A stretch of DNA of 64,000 nt from Falsochrobactrum tianjinense (GCF_019100495.1 NZ_JAHRVA010000004.1:287026-351025); one strand, 5' to 3'. Positions 1 to 9,484 are shown, counted from the stretch's first letter. Notes: a model not told the origin generated them from the letters alone. Program-made: numbers and translations.

Positions 1-52
1 CAATGCGTGAAAACAAATCGATAAACGGCTGTGTTAAGCTGAAGCCGCTTCT

Positions 53-973
53 TTAATAGCTGCGTGTCGGACGATCCATGACACTGCGACCCAGAAGGCT
101 CGCCATCAGGTCGACCATGATGGATGCGGTGCGTCCACGTTCATCCAGAAATGGATTGAGTTCTACCAGATCGAGGCTCGTCACCAGTTTGCTGTCGTGC
201 AGCATTTCCATGATAAGATGCGCCTCGCGGAAAGTTGCGCCGCCCGGAACAGTCGTGCCCACGGCCGGAGCGATGGAGGGGTCGAGAAAATCAACATCAA
301 GGCTGACATGCAGCAGCCCGTTCTCGGTCTGCACACGTTCCAGAAAACGCCGCAGCAACGCCCCGACGCCGTGCTCATCGATCAGGCGCATATCGCAAAC
401 CGACACTTTCGTTTTCTGGATTGCCGCGCGTTCCGCAGGATCAACGCTGCGAATGCCCATCATGCAGACATTATGCGGGTCAACGGCGGCGACGAGAGGC
501 GGGAAATACCCCTCGAACCCTTTCTGGCCGGTGAAATAGGCGACCGGCGTACCGTGCAGATTGCCGCTGGCGGTTGTTTCCAGCGTATGGAAATCCGTAT
601 GCGCGTCGAGCCACAGAATAAACTGCTTGCGGCCTTTATCTGCCGCGCGCCGCGCAATTCCGGGAACGGTGCCAGCCGCCAGCAGATGATCGCCGCCGAG
701 GAAAATGGGGAAACCTTCTTCGCTTTCGCGGTAGGCTGCCTCGCTGATCGCCTCGATCCATGCGACCGCTTCGGGCAGTGACTTGATTGCGGAGTTGGGG
801 TGGCTTTGCGGGCGTTCGGCCGCGGGGGCCAGATTGCCAAGATCCGTAAATGCGTGGCCAAGCTCGCGGATTGCCTGCGCAATGCCGGCAGCGCGATAAC
901 CATCAGGCCCCATATTACAGCCCAAACGGCCAGTGCCTTCCTGAACCGGCAATCCCAGAATCTTGCAATGCAT
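53..973 (-). CDS. rocF: Arginase (ureohydrolase family)
   Basis: Hydrolyses L-arginine to L-ornithine and urea in the cytoplasm, using two manganese ions. The protein is 306 residues, the usual length. Metal-binding motifs are visible: GGDH at residues 93-96, DAHTDFH at 123-129 and SLDVDFLDP at 224-232; the first matches the family and the second is a variant of the usual DAHADxN. The reading frame runs open to 1057, but the ATG at 973 is preceded by AAAGGAG at a good distance and gives the family N-terminus (MHCKILGLPVQEGTGR), so I use it. The gene is divergent from an AsnC/Lrp regulator (1104-1541), the common arrangement for arginine-induced arginase. Bases 1-52 downstream show nothing I can assign. 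An agmatinase is less likely given the arginase-like C-terminus (DLVELNPFLDERGRTA). Confidence 0.93.
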   Translation of the reverse strand: MHCKILGLPVQEGTGRLGCNMGPDGYRAAGIAQAIRELGHAFTDLGNLAPAAERPQSHPNSAIKSLPEAVAWIEAISEAAYRESEEGFPIFLGGDHLLAAGTVPGIARRAADKGRKQFILWLDAHTDFHTLETTASGNLHGTPVAYFTGQKGFEGYFPPLVAAVDPHNVCMMGIRSVDPAERAAIQKTKVSVCDMRLIDEHGVGALLRRFLERVQTENGLLHVSLDVDFLDPSIAPAVGTTVPGGATFREAHLIMEMLHDSKLVTSLDLVELNPFLDERGRTASIMVDLMASLLGRSVMDRPTRSY

Positions 974-1047
974 CAAATACGGCTCCTTTGAACTATTGGA
1001 CAAGATTGACCATTTACCCTTGGCGATGTGAACCATACGGATTGGCA

Positions 1048-1073
1048 ACTTTATCAATTTACTTTATCAAAGT
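1048..1073. promoter_or_regulatory. Candidate AsnC/Lrp operator between arginase and regulator
   Basis: ACTTTATCAA occurs twice, at 1048-1057 and 1061-1070, a 13-base period. The second copy extends into a 13-base palindrome, ACTTT-ATC-AAAGT (1061-1073). It lies about 30 bases before the regulator start and 75 bases before the arginase start. Symmetric sites in a divergent gap suit an Lrp-family dimer or octamer, but binding is inferred. Confidence 0.4.
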
Positions 1074-1103
1074 GGCAGATTTATATTTCAAACTGGAGAA
1101 AAC

Positions 1104-1541
1104 ATGGATTCTCTCGATGAGAAGCTGATCACCATCCTGCGCCATAATGGCCGCCGCAGCATTTCGGATATGGCCATAGATCTTGGCGTATCGCGCGCAA
1201 CCGTGCGTGCGCGTATGGAACGGCTTGAGAAAAGCAGCGATATTCTCGGCTATACGGTTATCCTGCGTTCAGACGCGGTAGACCTGCCGGTGCGCGGTAT
1301 CATGATGATCGAGATAGAAGGACATGTCGCCGACCGTGTGGTCAAGGCGCTGGGGGGCTTTTCTGAAATTTCGGCGATCCACACCACCAATGGCCGCTTC
1401 GATCTGGTGGTGGAACTGGGGGCTGCGACACTTCCCGATTTTGACGCCGTGCTGCGGCGCATACGTCTGGTGTCGGGCATCAAGGCCAGTGAAACCCATC
1501 TGCTGCTCGCCACGCCGCGCTCAACACGAGCGCGGCTCTAA
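1104..1541 (+). CDS. Lrp/AsnC family transcriptional regulator, probable arginase activator
   Basis: A 145-residue Lrp/AsnC protein. Residues 3-62 form the N-terminal helix-turn-helix (LDEKLITILRHNGRRSISDM, then a recognition helix around VSRATVRARMERLE). The rest is the RAM/ACT-like ligand domain (for example GGFSEISAIHTTNGRFDLVVE). The ATG at 1104 follows CTGGAG. It is divergent from arginase at 53-973 with 130 bases between starts, so by analogy with ArgR/RocR-like Lrp regulators next to rocF it probably responds to arginine or ornithine and activates arginase. The ligand is inferred from context only. It converges with the alkene reductase gene, separated by a terminator hairpin. Confidence 0.88.
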   Translation: MDSLDEKLITILRHNGRRSISDMAIDLGVSRATVRARMERLEKSSDILGYTVILRSDAVDLPVRGIMMIEIEGHVADRVVKALGGFSEISAIHTTNGRFDLVVELGAATLPDFDAVLRRIRLVSGIKASETHLLLATPRSTRARL

Positions 1542-1553
1542 AATCAGAAGAAA

Positions 1554-1573
1554 AGGCCGGAAAAATCCGGCCT
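1554..1573 (-). terminator. Rho-independent terminator of the alkene reductase operon
   Basis: AGGCCGGA (1554-1561), loop AAAA, TCCGGCCT (1566-1573). On the minus strand the stem is followed by TTTTCTTCTGATTTT, so it ends transcription from 1582-2697. It lies between convergent genes and may also slow plus-strand transcripts of the AsnC gene. Confidence 0.8.
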
Positions 1574-1581
1574 CCATTGCA

Positions 1582-2697
1582 TTATGCGAGCATTGGATAG
1601 TCCGTATAGCCTTTAGCGCCGCCGCCATACATATTCTGCTGGTCAAGCTCGTTCAGGGGCGCATTTTCCTTGAGGCGTCTCACCAGATCGGGGTTCGCGA
1701 TGAACGGCTTGCCGAAGGCAACCACATCGGCTTCTGAACTGGCGACAGCCTCTTCCGCCAATTCACGGTCATAGCCATTATTGACCATCCATGCGCCTTC
1801 CCCGCCCGCGTCGCGATAGGTCCGCTTGAGATGCGCATAGTCGAAAGGCTGCGGCCCTTGCTGGAAATCGCGCGCGCCGCCCGTGGCACCTTCGACGATG
1901 TGCACATAGGCCAGATCATATCCGGCCAGCTTTTCCACCACATAATCGAAGAGCGGCTGCGGGTCGGGGTCGGAAGCGTCATTGGCAGGCGTGACTGGCG
2001 AAAGACGAATGCCGACCTTTCCAGCACCGACTGCCTTGATGACTGCCTCCATCACCTCAAACAGGAAGCGGGCGCGGTTTTTGATCGAACCGCCATATTC
2101 GTCGTCGCGCAGATTGCTGTCCGAACGCAGGAACTGATCGATCAGATAGCCATTGGCGGCATGGATTTCGATGCCATCAAAACCGGCAGTCTCGACTGCA
2201 TCCCTGGCCGCCCTGGCATAGGTTGCAACGATTTCTCCGATCTCGCTCTTTTCAAGCGCGCGCGGCTCCGATGTCGGGACAAATTCACCAGTTCCGTCTT
2301 CATGCACCAGATAGGTCTTGGCTTTGGCCGTGATAGCCGAAGGAGCGACCGGCTTCTCACCATTTGGCTGCAAGGAATAATGCGAGATACGACCCACATG
2401 CCACATCTGCGCGACGATCTTGCCGCCAGCCTTGTGCACGGCGTCGGTCACGCGTTTCCATCCGGCCAGTTGTTCCGGCGAATAGAGACCGGGCACATCG
2501 GCATAGCCTTGCCCCTGATGGCTGATCGCGGTGGCCTCCGTAATGATCAGGCCAGCACTCGCACGCTGTTCATAATAAGCGACATTGAGATCGTTCGGCA
2601 CCGCCTTGGGGGAGCGGTTGCGCGTCAAGGGAGCCATGACGATACGATTCGCAAGCTTCAGTTCGCCCAGTGTGACGGGATCGAATAATGTGGTCAT
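1582..2697 (-). CDS. nemA: Alkene reductase, Old Yellow Enzyme family (NemA-like)
   Basis: FMN- and NAD(P)H-dependent reductase of activated C=C bonds (N-ethylmaleimide, enones) and nitro compounds. The 371 residues match the family length. The N-terminus (LFDPVTLGELKLANRIVMAPLTRNR) is typical, and the substrate-binding His/Asn pair is in GIEIHAANGYLIDQFLRS at about residues 176-193. The ATG at 2697 follows AAGGAAAAT. It is 28 bases downstream of the ArsR regulator on the same strand, so the two almost certainly share a transcript, suggesting induction by electrophiles sensed by the regulator. The terminator at 1554-1573 ends the unit. Exact physiological substrate cannot be told from sequence. 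Confidence 0.92.
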   Translation of the reverse strand: MTTLFDPVTLGELKLANRIVMAPLTRNRSPKAVPNDLNVAYYEQRASAGLIITEATAISHQGQGYADVPGLYSPEQLAGWKRVTDAVHKAGGKIVAQMWHVGRISHYSLQPNGEKPVAPSAITAKAKTYLVHEDGTGEFVPTSEPRALEKSEIGEIVATYARAARDAVETAGFDGIEIHAANGYLIDQFLRSDSNLRDDEYGGSIKNRARFLFEVMEAVIKAVGAGKVGIRLSPVTPANDASDPDPQPLFDYVVEKLAGYDLAYVHIVEGATGGARDFQQGPQPFDYAHLKRTYRDAGGEGAWMVNNGYDRELAEEAVASSEADVVAFGKPFIANPDLVRRLKENAPLNELDQQNMYGGGAKGYTDYPMLA

Positions 2698-2725
2698 GGT
2701 ATTTTCCTTCGGGTTGCAAGGCTGA

Positions 2726-3037
2726 TTAAAGTTCGGAAAGTGAATTCAGGAAGGCGGCTATCGCCTCTTCATCACGTTTATAGAATGTCCATTGTCCGAC
2801 GCGATGGGGCACAATCAGCCCGGCTTTCACCAGTACGGAAAGATGACCGGAAACCGTCGATTGCGAGAGTCCGCATCGCTCGAACTGGCCTGCGCACACG
2901 CCCCTCTCCACGGAAATGTGCTGGGCCGAAAAGTGTTTCTCAGGGTTCTTGAGCCAGTTGAGAATATCCAGACGTACCGGATTGGCGAGAGCTTTAAGCA
3001 CCTCGTCTCTGGCTATTCTGGATTGTTCTTTCGACAT
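2726..3037 (-). CDS. ArsR/SmtB family winged-helix repressor
   Basis: A 103-residue ArsR-type regulator. The helix-turn-helix is around GLSQSTVSGHLSVLVKAGL and the wing is RVGQWTFYKRDE. Two cysteines, in GVCAGQFERCGLSQ, sit just before the recognition helix and could sense electrophiles or metals; the classical ELCVCD arsenic motif is absent. The frame is open to 3163, but the ATG at 3037 has GAGGG about ten bases upstream, and upstream starts at 3067 or 3163 would run through an inverted repeat (3061-3090) that is better explained as the operator. It leads directly into the alkene reductase, forming an autoregulated pair. The inducer is inferred, not shown. Confidence 0.85.
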   Translation of the reverse strand: MSKEQSRIARDEVLKALANPVRLDILNWLKNPEKHFSAQHISVERGVCAGQFERCGLSQSTVSGHLSVLVKAGLIVPHRVGQWTFYKRDEEAIAAFLNSLSEL

Positions 3038-3060
3038 CGCCGCCCTCGCTGCTCCCAACT

Positions 3061-3090
3061 GATACATCGTTAATTTCCGATATATGTATC
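3061..3090. promoter_or_regulatory. Inverted repeat, candidate ArsR operator
   Basis: GATACAT (3061-3067) and ATGTATC (3084-3090) are exact inverted repeats with a 16-base spacer, 24 bases upstream of the ArsR start chosen here and 146 bases upstream of tex. The size and position suit autorepression by a dimeric winged-helix protein. Confidence 0.5.
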
Positions 3091-3235
3091 GCTTGAATCC
3101 GATTAAACCACTCGCACATTCACATCCGCGTGAACGATGATCTGCAAGCTTTCTGTGGAACACCCTTTATGCCTTGATTGCGCCCTACGGGCATCCGACT
3201 ATGTTCGCCATAGTGATTGCAGGACGGGAAGATAC

Positions 3236-5536
3236 ATGGCGGACGACACCAAGCGCATTGCCGGGATAATCGCGGCGGAAATCAACGCAAAGCCCGATCA
3301 GGCCATGGCGGCAATCGGCCTGCTGGATGAAGGCGCGACCGTGCCCTTCGTCGCACGCTACCGCAAGGAAGTGACCGGCGGATTGGACGACACGCAGTTG
3401 CGCCAGCTTTCCGAGCGCCTTTCCTATCTGCGCGAGCTTGAAGCGCGTCGCACTTCCATTCTCGAATCCATCCGCGGACAGGGAAAGCTCACGCCCGAAC
3501 TGGAACTGAAAATCGCAAGCACCGCAACCAAGGCGGAGCTTGAAGATCTTTATCTGCCCTATAAGCCCAAGCGCCGAACACGCGCGCAAATCGCCCGCGA
3601 ACGCGGCCTTGGACCGCTGGCCGAAGCGATCCTCGCCGACCGCAAGCTTGTCCCGACCGGGCTTGCCGCGCAATATGTAACCACCGATGTAGCCGATGTG
3701 AAAGCCGCCCTCGACGGCGCGCGCGACATCATCGCCGAAGGCTTCTCAGAAAATGCCGAACTTCTTGGAAATCTGCGCAGCCATCTCAAAGACAGAGCCG
3801 TGCTGCGCTCACGCGTGGTCGAGGGCAAGCAGGAGGCCGGCGCAAAATTCTCCGATTATTTCGACCATTCCGAACGCTGGGCCACCGTCGCCGGTCATCG
3901 CGCGCTTGCCATGCTGCGCGGACGCAATGAGGATTTCCTGTCGCTCGATATCGAGGTGGATGCTGACGACGCCTCCCCCGTCAAACCCGTAGAGCGCAAG
4001 ATTGCCGCCGCCTATAATATAGGGGCGACGCTTCCCGGCGACCGCTGGCTGATGGAAGTTGCAGGCTGGGCATGGCGCGTGAAGCTGTCCCTTTCATTGT
4101 CGCTCGACCTGATGCGCGATCTGCGCGAACGCGCTGAAGAAGAAGCGATCAATGTCTTCGCCCGCAATCTCAAGGACCTGTTGCTGGCAGCTCCCGCCGG
4201 TTCGCGCGCTACTATGGGGCTGGATCCGGGCATCCGCACCGGCGTCAAGGTCGCTATCGTGGACGGCACCGGCAAGCTGCTCGATACCACGACCGTCTAT
4301 CCCTTTCCGCCCCGCAACGATCTTCGCGGCACGCAGGCGGAACTTGCAAGCCTTGTGCGCAAGCACAAGATCGAGCTTATCGCCATCGGCAACGGCACCG
4401 GCAGCCGTGAGACGGAACGCCTTGTCATCGACATGCTTTCCGATATGCCCGCGCCGAAGCCCTTGAAGGTAATCGTATCGGAAGCGGGCGCATCGGTATA
4501 TTCAGCTTCTGAAACGGCGGCGGCGGAATTTCCACAGCTCGATGTGTCGCTGCGCGGGGCGGTTTCCATCGCTCGCCGCTTGCAGGACCCATTGGCGGAA
4601 CTCGTCAAGATCGAACCAAAATCCATCGGTGTCGGCCAGTATCAGCACGATGTGGACCAGGTGCGACTCGCGCGTTCGCTCGACGCCGTGGTCGAAGACG
4701 CAGTGAATGCCGTCGGCGTCGATCTCAATACGGCATCCGCTCCCCTGCTGGCGCGCGTATCAGGCCTTGGGCAATCACTGGCCGAAGCCATCGTCGCTCA
4801 TCGCAATGAGGCAGGCGCGTTCAAAAACCGCAAGGAATTGTTGAAAGTCGCGCGCCTTGGCAATCGCACCTTCGAGCAATGCGCGGGCTTCCTGCGCATC
4901 GCCAATGGCATCGAACCGCTCGATGCCTCGTCCGTTCACCCCGAAGCCTATGGCGTGGCCAAGAAGATTGTCAGCGCCTGCGGGCGTGATCTGCGCGCGC
5001 TCATGGGCGACAGCGCGGCGCTCAAGGCGCTTGATCCGCGCGTCTTTGTCGATGAACGTTTCGGCCTGCCGACCGTGCGTGACATTATTGCGGAACTTGA
5101 AAAACCGGGACGTGATCCGCGACCGGGTTTCAAGACTGCCACCTTTGCCGATGGCATTGACGACATCAAGGATCTCAAACCCGGCATGATGCTGGAAGGA
5201 ACCGTGACCAATGTCGCAGCCTTCGGTGCCTTCGTGGATATCGGCGTACATCAGGACGGCCTCGTCCATGTCTCGCAACTCGCCGACCGCTTCATCAAGG
5301 ACCCGCATGAAGTGGTGAAAGCTGGTGATGTGGTGAAGGTGCGTGTGATGGAAGTTGACGTGCCGCGCAAGCGCATCGGCCTTTCCATGCGCAAGGATGC
5401 CGAACCCGCTCCCGCGCGTGGACCTGCAACCCGCGATCAGCGCTCGGCGAAAACCTTCATGCCCCAGCGCAAGCAGGAACAGCCGGCAACGGGTGGATTG
5501 GGCGCGGTCTTGCTCGAAGCAATGAAGAAGAAATAG
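3236..5536 (+). CDS. tex: RNA-binding transcription accessory protein Tex
   Basis: Tex is a conserved cytoplasmic nucleic acid-binding protein of 766 residues here. Visible parts are the N-terminal helical region with [16 protein letters not shown], the RNase H-like YqgF domain (about residues 322-440, [13 protein letters not shown]), helix-hairpin-helix motifs (about 494-556, [15 protein letters not shown]) and a C-terminal S1 domain (about 643-715, [24 protein letters not shown]). A longer frame begins at 3137, but the ATG at 3236 has AGGACGGGAAG upstream and gives the family start [15 protein letters not shown]. The gene stands alone: the gene before it is divergent and the one after is convergent. 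Its precise role is unsettled in most bacteria. Confidence 0.96.
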   Translation: MADDTKRIAGIIAAEINAKPDQAMAAIGLLDEGATVPFVARYRKEVTGGLDDTQLRQLSERLSYLRELEARRTSILESIRGQGKLTPELELKIASTATKAELEDLYLPYKPKRRTRAQIARERGLGPLAEAILADRKLVPTGLAAQYVTTDVADVKAALDGARDIIAEGFSENAELLGNLRSHLKDRAVLRSRVVEGKQEAGAKFSDYFDHSERWATVAGHRALAMLRGRNEDFLSLDIEVDADDASPVKPVERKIAAAYNIGATLPGDRWLMEVAGWAWRVKLSLSLSLDLMRDLRERAEEEAINVFARNLKDLLLAAPAGSRATMGLDPGIRTGVKVAIVDGTGKLLDTTTVYPFPPRNDLRGTQAELASLVRKHKIELIAIGNGTGSRETERLVIDMLSDMPAPKPLKVIVSEAGASVYSASETAAAEFPQLDVSLRGAVSIARRLQDPLAELVKIEPKSIGVGQYQHDVDQVRLARSLDAVVEDAVNAVGVDLNTASAPLLARVSGLGQSLAEAIVAHRNEAGAFKNRKELLKVARLGNRTFEQCAGFLRIANGIEPLDASSVHPEAYGVAKKIVSACGRDLRALMGDSAALKALDPRVFVDERFGLPTVRDIIAELEKPGRDPRPGFKTATFADGIDDIKDLKPGMMLEGTVTNVAAFGAFVDIGVHQDGLVHVSQLADRFIKDPHEVVKAGDVVKVRVMEVDVPRKRIGLSMRKDAEPAPARGPATRDQRSAKTFMPQRKQEQPATGGLGAVLLEAMKKK

Positions 5537-5573
5537 AGCAGTTCCGATGACTTCACTTGAACGGAATCGCTCT
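5535..5573. repeat. Palindrome spanning two convergent stop codons
   Basis: AGAGC (5535-5539) pairs with GCTCT (5569-5573), and TTCCG (5542-5546) with CGGAA (5562-5566). The element overlaps the tex stop (5534-5536) and the stop of the ABC ATPase (5572-5574). It has little T-tract, so it is either a weak two-way terminator or a small interspersed palindrome. Confidence 0.5.
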
Positions 5574-6687
5574 AAATCTTGTTGCCGATGGGAAAGCCGG
5601 TCGAAACTTTTCGTGTCGGCATTTCCTCGGTGGGGATAATCCAGCCGTTGCGAATGGCGAGGCGCACTTCCTCGCCCTCTTCCAGCCGCATGGGATCGCG
5701 CACATCGAAATGCAGATGAATATCCGGCTTTGCTATCGGCGCGGCTTCGATGCGCGAACCGCCGCCGCGATAAACGGCTCGCTTCACGCGCACGGGGATT
5801 CCGCCGGTTTCGATCAATTGCAGATCATCCGCCCGCAGGCACAGTTTGGCATTGGCGCGTGGCATTTCCACCCCTGAACAGCGCACCTGCGCACGGCTTC
5901 CCAGCACCAGTGCTTCGCAATGGCCGCGCTCGGCAAAAGACAGCACCTCGGCTGGCAGCACCATGCCATGCGCGATAAAAGACGCGACCATTTCGCTGGC
6001 CGGTTCTTCATAGAGTTTGCGCGGCGTATCGAACTGTTGAAGCCTGCCATGGTCGAGTACCGCGATGCGGTCAGCAAGCGCCATAGCTTCCGCCTGATCG
6101 TGGGTGATGTAGATGATGGTCGTGCCGGTGCGCTTGTGGAAAGCGGCAAATTCATCTTCCATCGATGCGCGCAGATGCACATCGAGATTGGCGAGCGGTT
6201 CATCGAACAATACCAGCGAGGGTGCGGCCACCAGACAGCGTGCAAGCGCCACGCGCTGGCGCTGTCCGCCGGAAAGATTGGCCGGACGGCGTTCGCCGAA
6301 GCCTTCGAGATCGACCAGCGCCAGCGCTTCGTTCACACGACGTTCGCGCTCGGCTTTTGCTACTTTCGCGACACGCAAGCTGTAGCCGATATTCTCGGCA
6401 ACGCTCATATGCGGCCAGAGAGCATAATTCTGAAAGACAATGCCCACATGCCGCTTTTCTGGTGGCACATTGCCCTGTGCATGAGAAACGCGCGCCTCGC
6501 CAATATGGATTTCGCCGCCATCCAGTTCTTCAAAACCGGCGATCAAGCGCAAAAGCGTAGTCTTGCCGCATCCGGAAGGGCCCAGAATGGCGACGAATTC
6601 GCCGTCTTTCACATCGAGCGACACTTCGGACAAGGCGGCAAAGCCGTTGAAGCTCTTGGACACACCATCGATTTTTAGTCTCGCCAT
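5572..6687 (-). CDS. ABC importer ATPase, FbpC/PotA type
   Basis: ATP-hydrolysing subunit of a binding-protein-dependent importer at the inner face of the membrane. The 371 residues hold Walker A (GPSGCGKTT, about 36-44), the Q-loop (FQNYALW), the signature LSGGQRQRVALARCL, Walker B (LVLFDEP) and the H-loop (ITHD), followed by a TOBE-like C-terminal region from about residue 240. The ATG at 6687 overlaps the permease stop by 13 bases, so translation is coupled. It is the last gene of the importer operon running 9370 to 5572. Subfamily similarity fits ferric iron or similar small-anion/phosphonate importers; the substrate cannot be fixed from this subunit. Confidence 0.9.
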   Translation of the reverse strand: MARLKIDGVSKSFNGFAALSEVSLDVKDGEFVAILGPSGCGKTTLLRLIAGFEELDGGEIHIGEARVSHAQGNVPPEKRHVGIVFQNYALWPHMSVAENIGYSLRVAKVAKAERERRVNEALALVDLEGFGERRPANLSGGQRQRVALARCLVAAPSLVLFDEPLANLDVHLRASMEDEFAAFHKRTGTTIIYITHDQAEAMALADRIAVLDHGRLQQFDTPRKLYEEPASEMVASFIAHGMVLPAEVLSFAERGHCEALVLGSRAQVRCSGVEMPRANAKLCLRADDLQLIETGGIPVRVKRAVYRGGGSRIEAAPIAKPDIHLHFDVRDPMRLEEGEEVRLAIRNGWIIPTEEMPTRKVSTGFPIGNKI

Positions 6688-8390
6688 GGCAGGACTCCGT
6701 TTGGCAGACGCCGCGCAAACAGATTTGTTGCAAGCATCAGTGCAAATGTCATGGCGACGACCAGAATCGATATGGCCGCCGCATAGGCGGAATCACCCGC
6801 CTGTTCGAACGAAAACATCACGACGCCCAGCGTTTCCGAACCCGACGCCCATAACAGGGCCGAAACGGTAAGTTCGCAGAAGGCGGTCATGAAAATCAAG
6901 ACCCCACCTGCAAGCGTCGCTGGCGCGACCAGTGGAAATATAATGGTGCGCAACCGATAGAAAAGACCAGCCCCCGCAATCCGCGCCGCTTCTTCCATCG
7001 CACGGTCGATCTGATGAAGAGCAGCAACTGTCGGCCGCAGTGCCAGCACGAAAAACCGGGCCAGATAGGCAAACAGGATGATCCAGATCGTATTGTATAG
7101 GCTGACACCCAGAACCGGCAGCGGTTTTAAGAACATCAGCAGGCAGGCAATCGCCAAAACAACACCCGGCAAAGCATAGGGCAGTTCCACGGCAAAATTG
7201 AAGATGGGGGTCCAGCGCCGCTTGCGCCAGGCCAGCATATAGGCCAGCGGAACGGCAAGCAGGCTCGCAAAGAGTGCGGCTGCCAAAGAAAGCATGATGC
7301 TGTTGCTGAAAGCACGCGCGGAAGCTCCATGCTCCAGAAGCACGAAGCGAAAATTTTCAAGCGTCGCGGTGGCGAAATTCAGCGGTACGCCATAGGCAGG
7401 AACCAGCGCCGAAAGCGTGAGCCCGATAACAGGCAATACCAGCACGATCACGATCAGGAGCCAAGCCGCAGCTTCCGCCACCAGCCGAAAGCGGCCAAGC
7501 GCAAAAGGCGCCGCAGGCAATGAAGTGGATACGATACGAAAATCGCGTCTGCGCGCAATGAAATCCTGTGCCGCAATACCCGCCATGGCGATAAGTCCGA
7601 TCAACACCGATAGTACCGCGACGCTCGAAAGCACCGTCGGCCCGCCGCCCGCGAGCCGCTGGTAAATCAATGTCGGCAGAACCAGATAATTCGACGGGAT
7701 ACCAAGGAAAGCCGGAATGCCGAAATTGCCAACACAGGAAACGAAAGCCAATGCCGCCGCACCGATGATGGAAGGTGTCATCAAAGGCAAAATGATCGTA
7801 CGCAGCACCGTCCATTTGCCGGCGCCAGCGCTCAGGCCAGCCTCGACCAGTTCTCGCGGCAGCTTGCGCAGCCCTGCCCGGACGATCAGAAAGACCAGCG
7901 GTCCATATTGCACGCCCAGCAACAGGATAATGCCCCAGACCGAATAAAGCGGATTGCGGCTGCCAAGCGGTGGGGCCATGCCAAGAAGCTTCAGAAACTG
8001 GCTTGAAGGCCCAAAAAGTTGAAGCCATGCCAGCGCCGTCACCTGAGGCGCGATCATGAGCGGCACGACGTAGAACAGAACGAAGGCATTACGCCCGCGC
8101 ATATCGGTAAGACCGACCAGCAGCGCTGCCGCGATCCCGAACGCCAGCGCCAGCAAGGTACCGCCGATCCCGATCTGCAAGGAATGCCATGTCGCCACCC
8201 ATGTCGAGCGGCTGCCCAGCGTCTCTACCAGAACCGAAGCAGAGGGCTTGCCCTGCGGTGCCACAAGCTCGACGAGCAGCCGCACCATCGGCAACAGCGA
8301 CAACACGGCCACGACCAGGGTTACACCAATAATCAGGGCCGCATCGCGGCCCTGAACATCTCGAAACATGCGCATCAAAACGCCTTGCAT
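6675..8390 (-). CDS. ABC importer permease, double-domain FbpB type
   Basis: Inner membrane protein of 571 residues made of two fused permease halves, as in FbpB/SfuB iron permeases. Each half has several hydrophobic helices and a permease loop motif (EAGLSAGAGKWTVLRTIILPL at about 180-200; EEAARIAGAGLFYRLRTIIFPL in the second half, both cut short here). The ATG at 8390 shares bases with the TAA stop of the binding-protein gene (TAATG), so translation is coupled, and the 3' end overlaps the ATPase gene. One gene coding both halves means the transporter needs only one permease protein. Confidence 0.9.
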   Translation of the reverse strand: MQGVLMRMFRDVQGRDAALIIGVTLVVAVLSLLPMVRLLVELVAPQGKPSASVLVETLGSRSTWVATWHSLQIGIGGTLLALAFGIAAALLVGLTDMRGRNAFVLFYVVPLMIAPQVTALAWLQLFGPSSQFLKLLGMAPPLGSRNPLYSVWGIILLLGVQYGPLVFLIVRAGLRKLPRELVEAGLSAGAGKWTVLRTIILPLMTPSIIGAAALAFVSCVGNFGIPAFLGIPSNYLVLPTLIYQRLAGGGPTVLSSVAVLSVLIGLIAMAGIAAQDFIARRRDFRIVSTSLPAAPFALGRFRLVAEAAAWLLIVIVLVLPVIGLTLSALVPAYGVPLNFATATLENFRFVLLEHGASARAFSNSIMLSLAAALFASLLAVPLAYMLAWRKRRWTPIFNFAVELPYALPGVVLAIACLLMFLKPLPVLGVSLYNTIWIILFAYLARFFVLALRPTVAALHQIDRAMEEAARIAGAGLFYRLRTIIFPLVAPATLAGGVLIFMTAFCELTVSALLWASGSETLGVVMFSFEQAGDSAYAAAISILVVAMTFALMLATNLFARRLPNGVLPWRD

Positions 8391-9370
8391 TATCCGCCGA
8401 AGACTTCAGAAAACTGCTTCTTGTCCGCGTCCGTTTCCTGCAAGACCTTCTGCGTATCGATCGGCATGATCTTGATTTTGGTGCCTTCCGGCAACCAGCT
8501 CGGACGGCCCACGCTTTCCTTGGCCGGCAGATAGCCCTGTTCGAGCGCCAGCTTCTGGCCGTCATCGGAAAGGATGAAATCAACGAACTTCTTCGCGCCC
8601 TCGACATTTTTGGCGGTTGCCATGATGGCGACCGGCTCGGTGACGGCAGGCACGCCTTCTGTCGGGAACACGAACTCGACCGGCGAACCCTTGGCCTTGG
8701 CATTAAGCGCCATGAAATCCACAAGGATTCCGTAAGGCTTTTCGCCGCTGGCAACGGATTTCAGCACCGCGCCATTGCCGCGCACGCTGGCAAGCTCGTT
8801 TTCTTTCAACTGCTTGAAGTAATCCCAGCCCAGATCGGCATTGAGTGCAAAGCCGCTCAGAAGATAGGCGGCAGCGCCCGAATAAAGCGGGCTCGGCATT
8901 ACAACCTGTCCCTTATATTCGGCCTTGGTGAGATCAGCCCAATGTTCGGGCTTCTGCTCGGCAGCCGTATTATAGGCAATGCCTGTGGTGATGAGCTTGG
9001 AGCCGAAATAGGTCTTGTCTGCATCATAGGAATCAGCAGCAAAACCGTCCAGATTGGCTTCCGGATAGGCAAGCAGGCGCTTGTCTTTCTTGAGCCCTTC
9101 CATCGTCACCGCATCGGCAATGAGCAGCACATCCGGCTGCGGCGCACCGGCGGAGAATTCGGCGGCGAGCTTGGTAAGCAGATCGCTGGTGCCGGAGCGG
9201 AAAATCTGTACTTCGGTATCGGGATTTACCTTGCGGAAAGCCTCGACGGTCCTGGTCGCATCGGCTTCGGGCTGCGAGGTATACAGCATCAGCGTATCGG
9301 CCTGCGCTACGGCAACGGACAGCGCAAGCAGTGCGGAAATGGCACCGGCCTTCTTGAGCATCTTGTTCAT
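8390..9370 (-). CDS. Periplasmic substrate-binding protein, FbpA-like
   Basis: Binding protein of the importer, 326 residues. A signal peptide is clear (MNKMLKKAGAISALLALSV, then AVAQA before cleavage). The mature part starts DTLMLYTSQPEADA and contains PDVLLIADAVTMEGLKKD, GIAYNT and GVPAVTEPVAIM, the pattern of type 2 periplasmic proteins for ferric iron, 2-aminoethylphosphonate or sugars-phosphate. The frame opens at 9517, but the ATG at 9370 has GAGGAG at the right distance and starts the signal peptide. I do not see a clear paired-tyrosine iron site, so iron is possible but not proven. A promoter-like sequence lies at 9485-9513. Confidence 0.85.
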   Translation of the reverse strand: MNKMLKKAGAISALLALSVAVAQADTLMLYTSQPEADATRTVEAFRKVNPDTEVQIFRSGTSDLLTKLAAEFSAGAPQPDVLLIADAVTMEGLKKDKRLLAYPEANLDGFAADSYDADKTYFGSKLITTGIAYNTAAEQKPEHWADLTKAEYKGQVVMPSPLYSGAAAYLLSGFALNADLGWDYFKQLKENELASVRGNGAVLKSVASGEKPYGILVDFMALNAKAKGSPVEFVFPTEGVPAVTEPVAIMATAKNVEGAKKFVDFILSDDGQKLALEQGYLPAKESVGRPSWLPEGTKIKIMPIDTQKVLQETDADKKQFSEVFGG

Positions 9371-9484
9371 GGGATTTACTCCTCGAATGTCTTTGTAATT
9401 GCGCGTAACGTGCTCTGCTGCACCGGCATGACTGTGCTGCATGCGAACCGAAAGGGTGCAAATGCTGTCATAACGAGAAGCACG

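Noticed and set aside
1-52. Start of ornithine cyclodeaminase after arginase
   Set aside because: That gene often follows arginase in this group, but these 52 bases do not show a ribosome site or start that I can support.
8390-9370. Calling the importer a proven ferric iron system
   Set aside because: The fold class fits, but I could not find the tyrosine pair typical of iron-binding FbpA, and no Fur site was visible.
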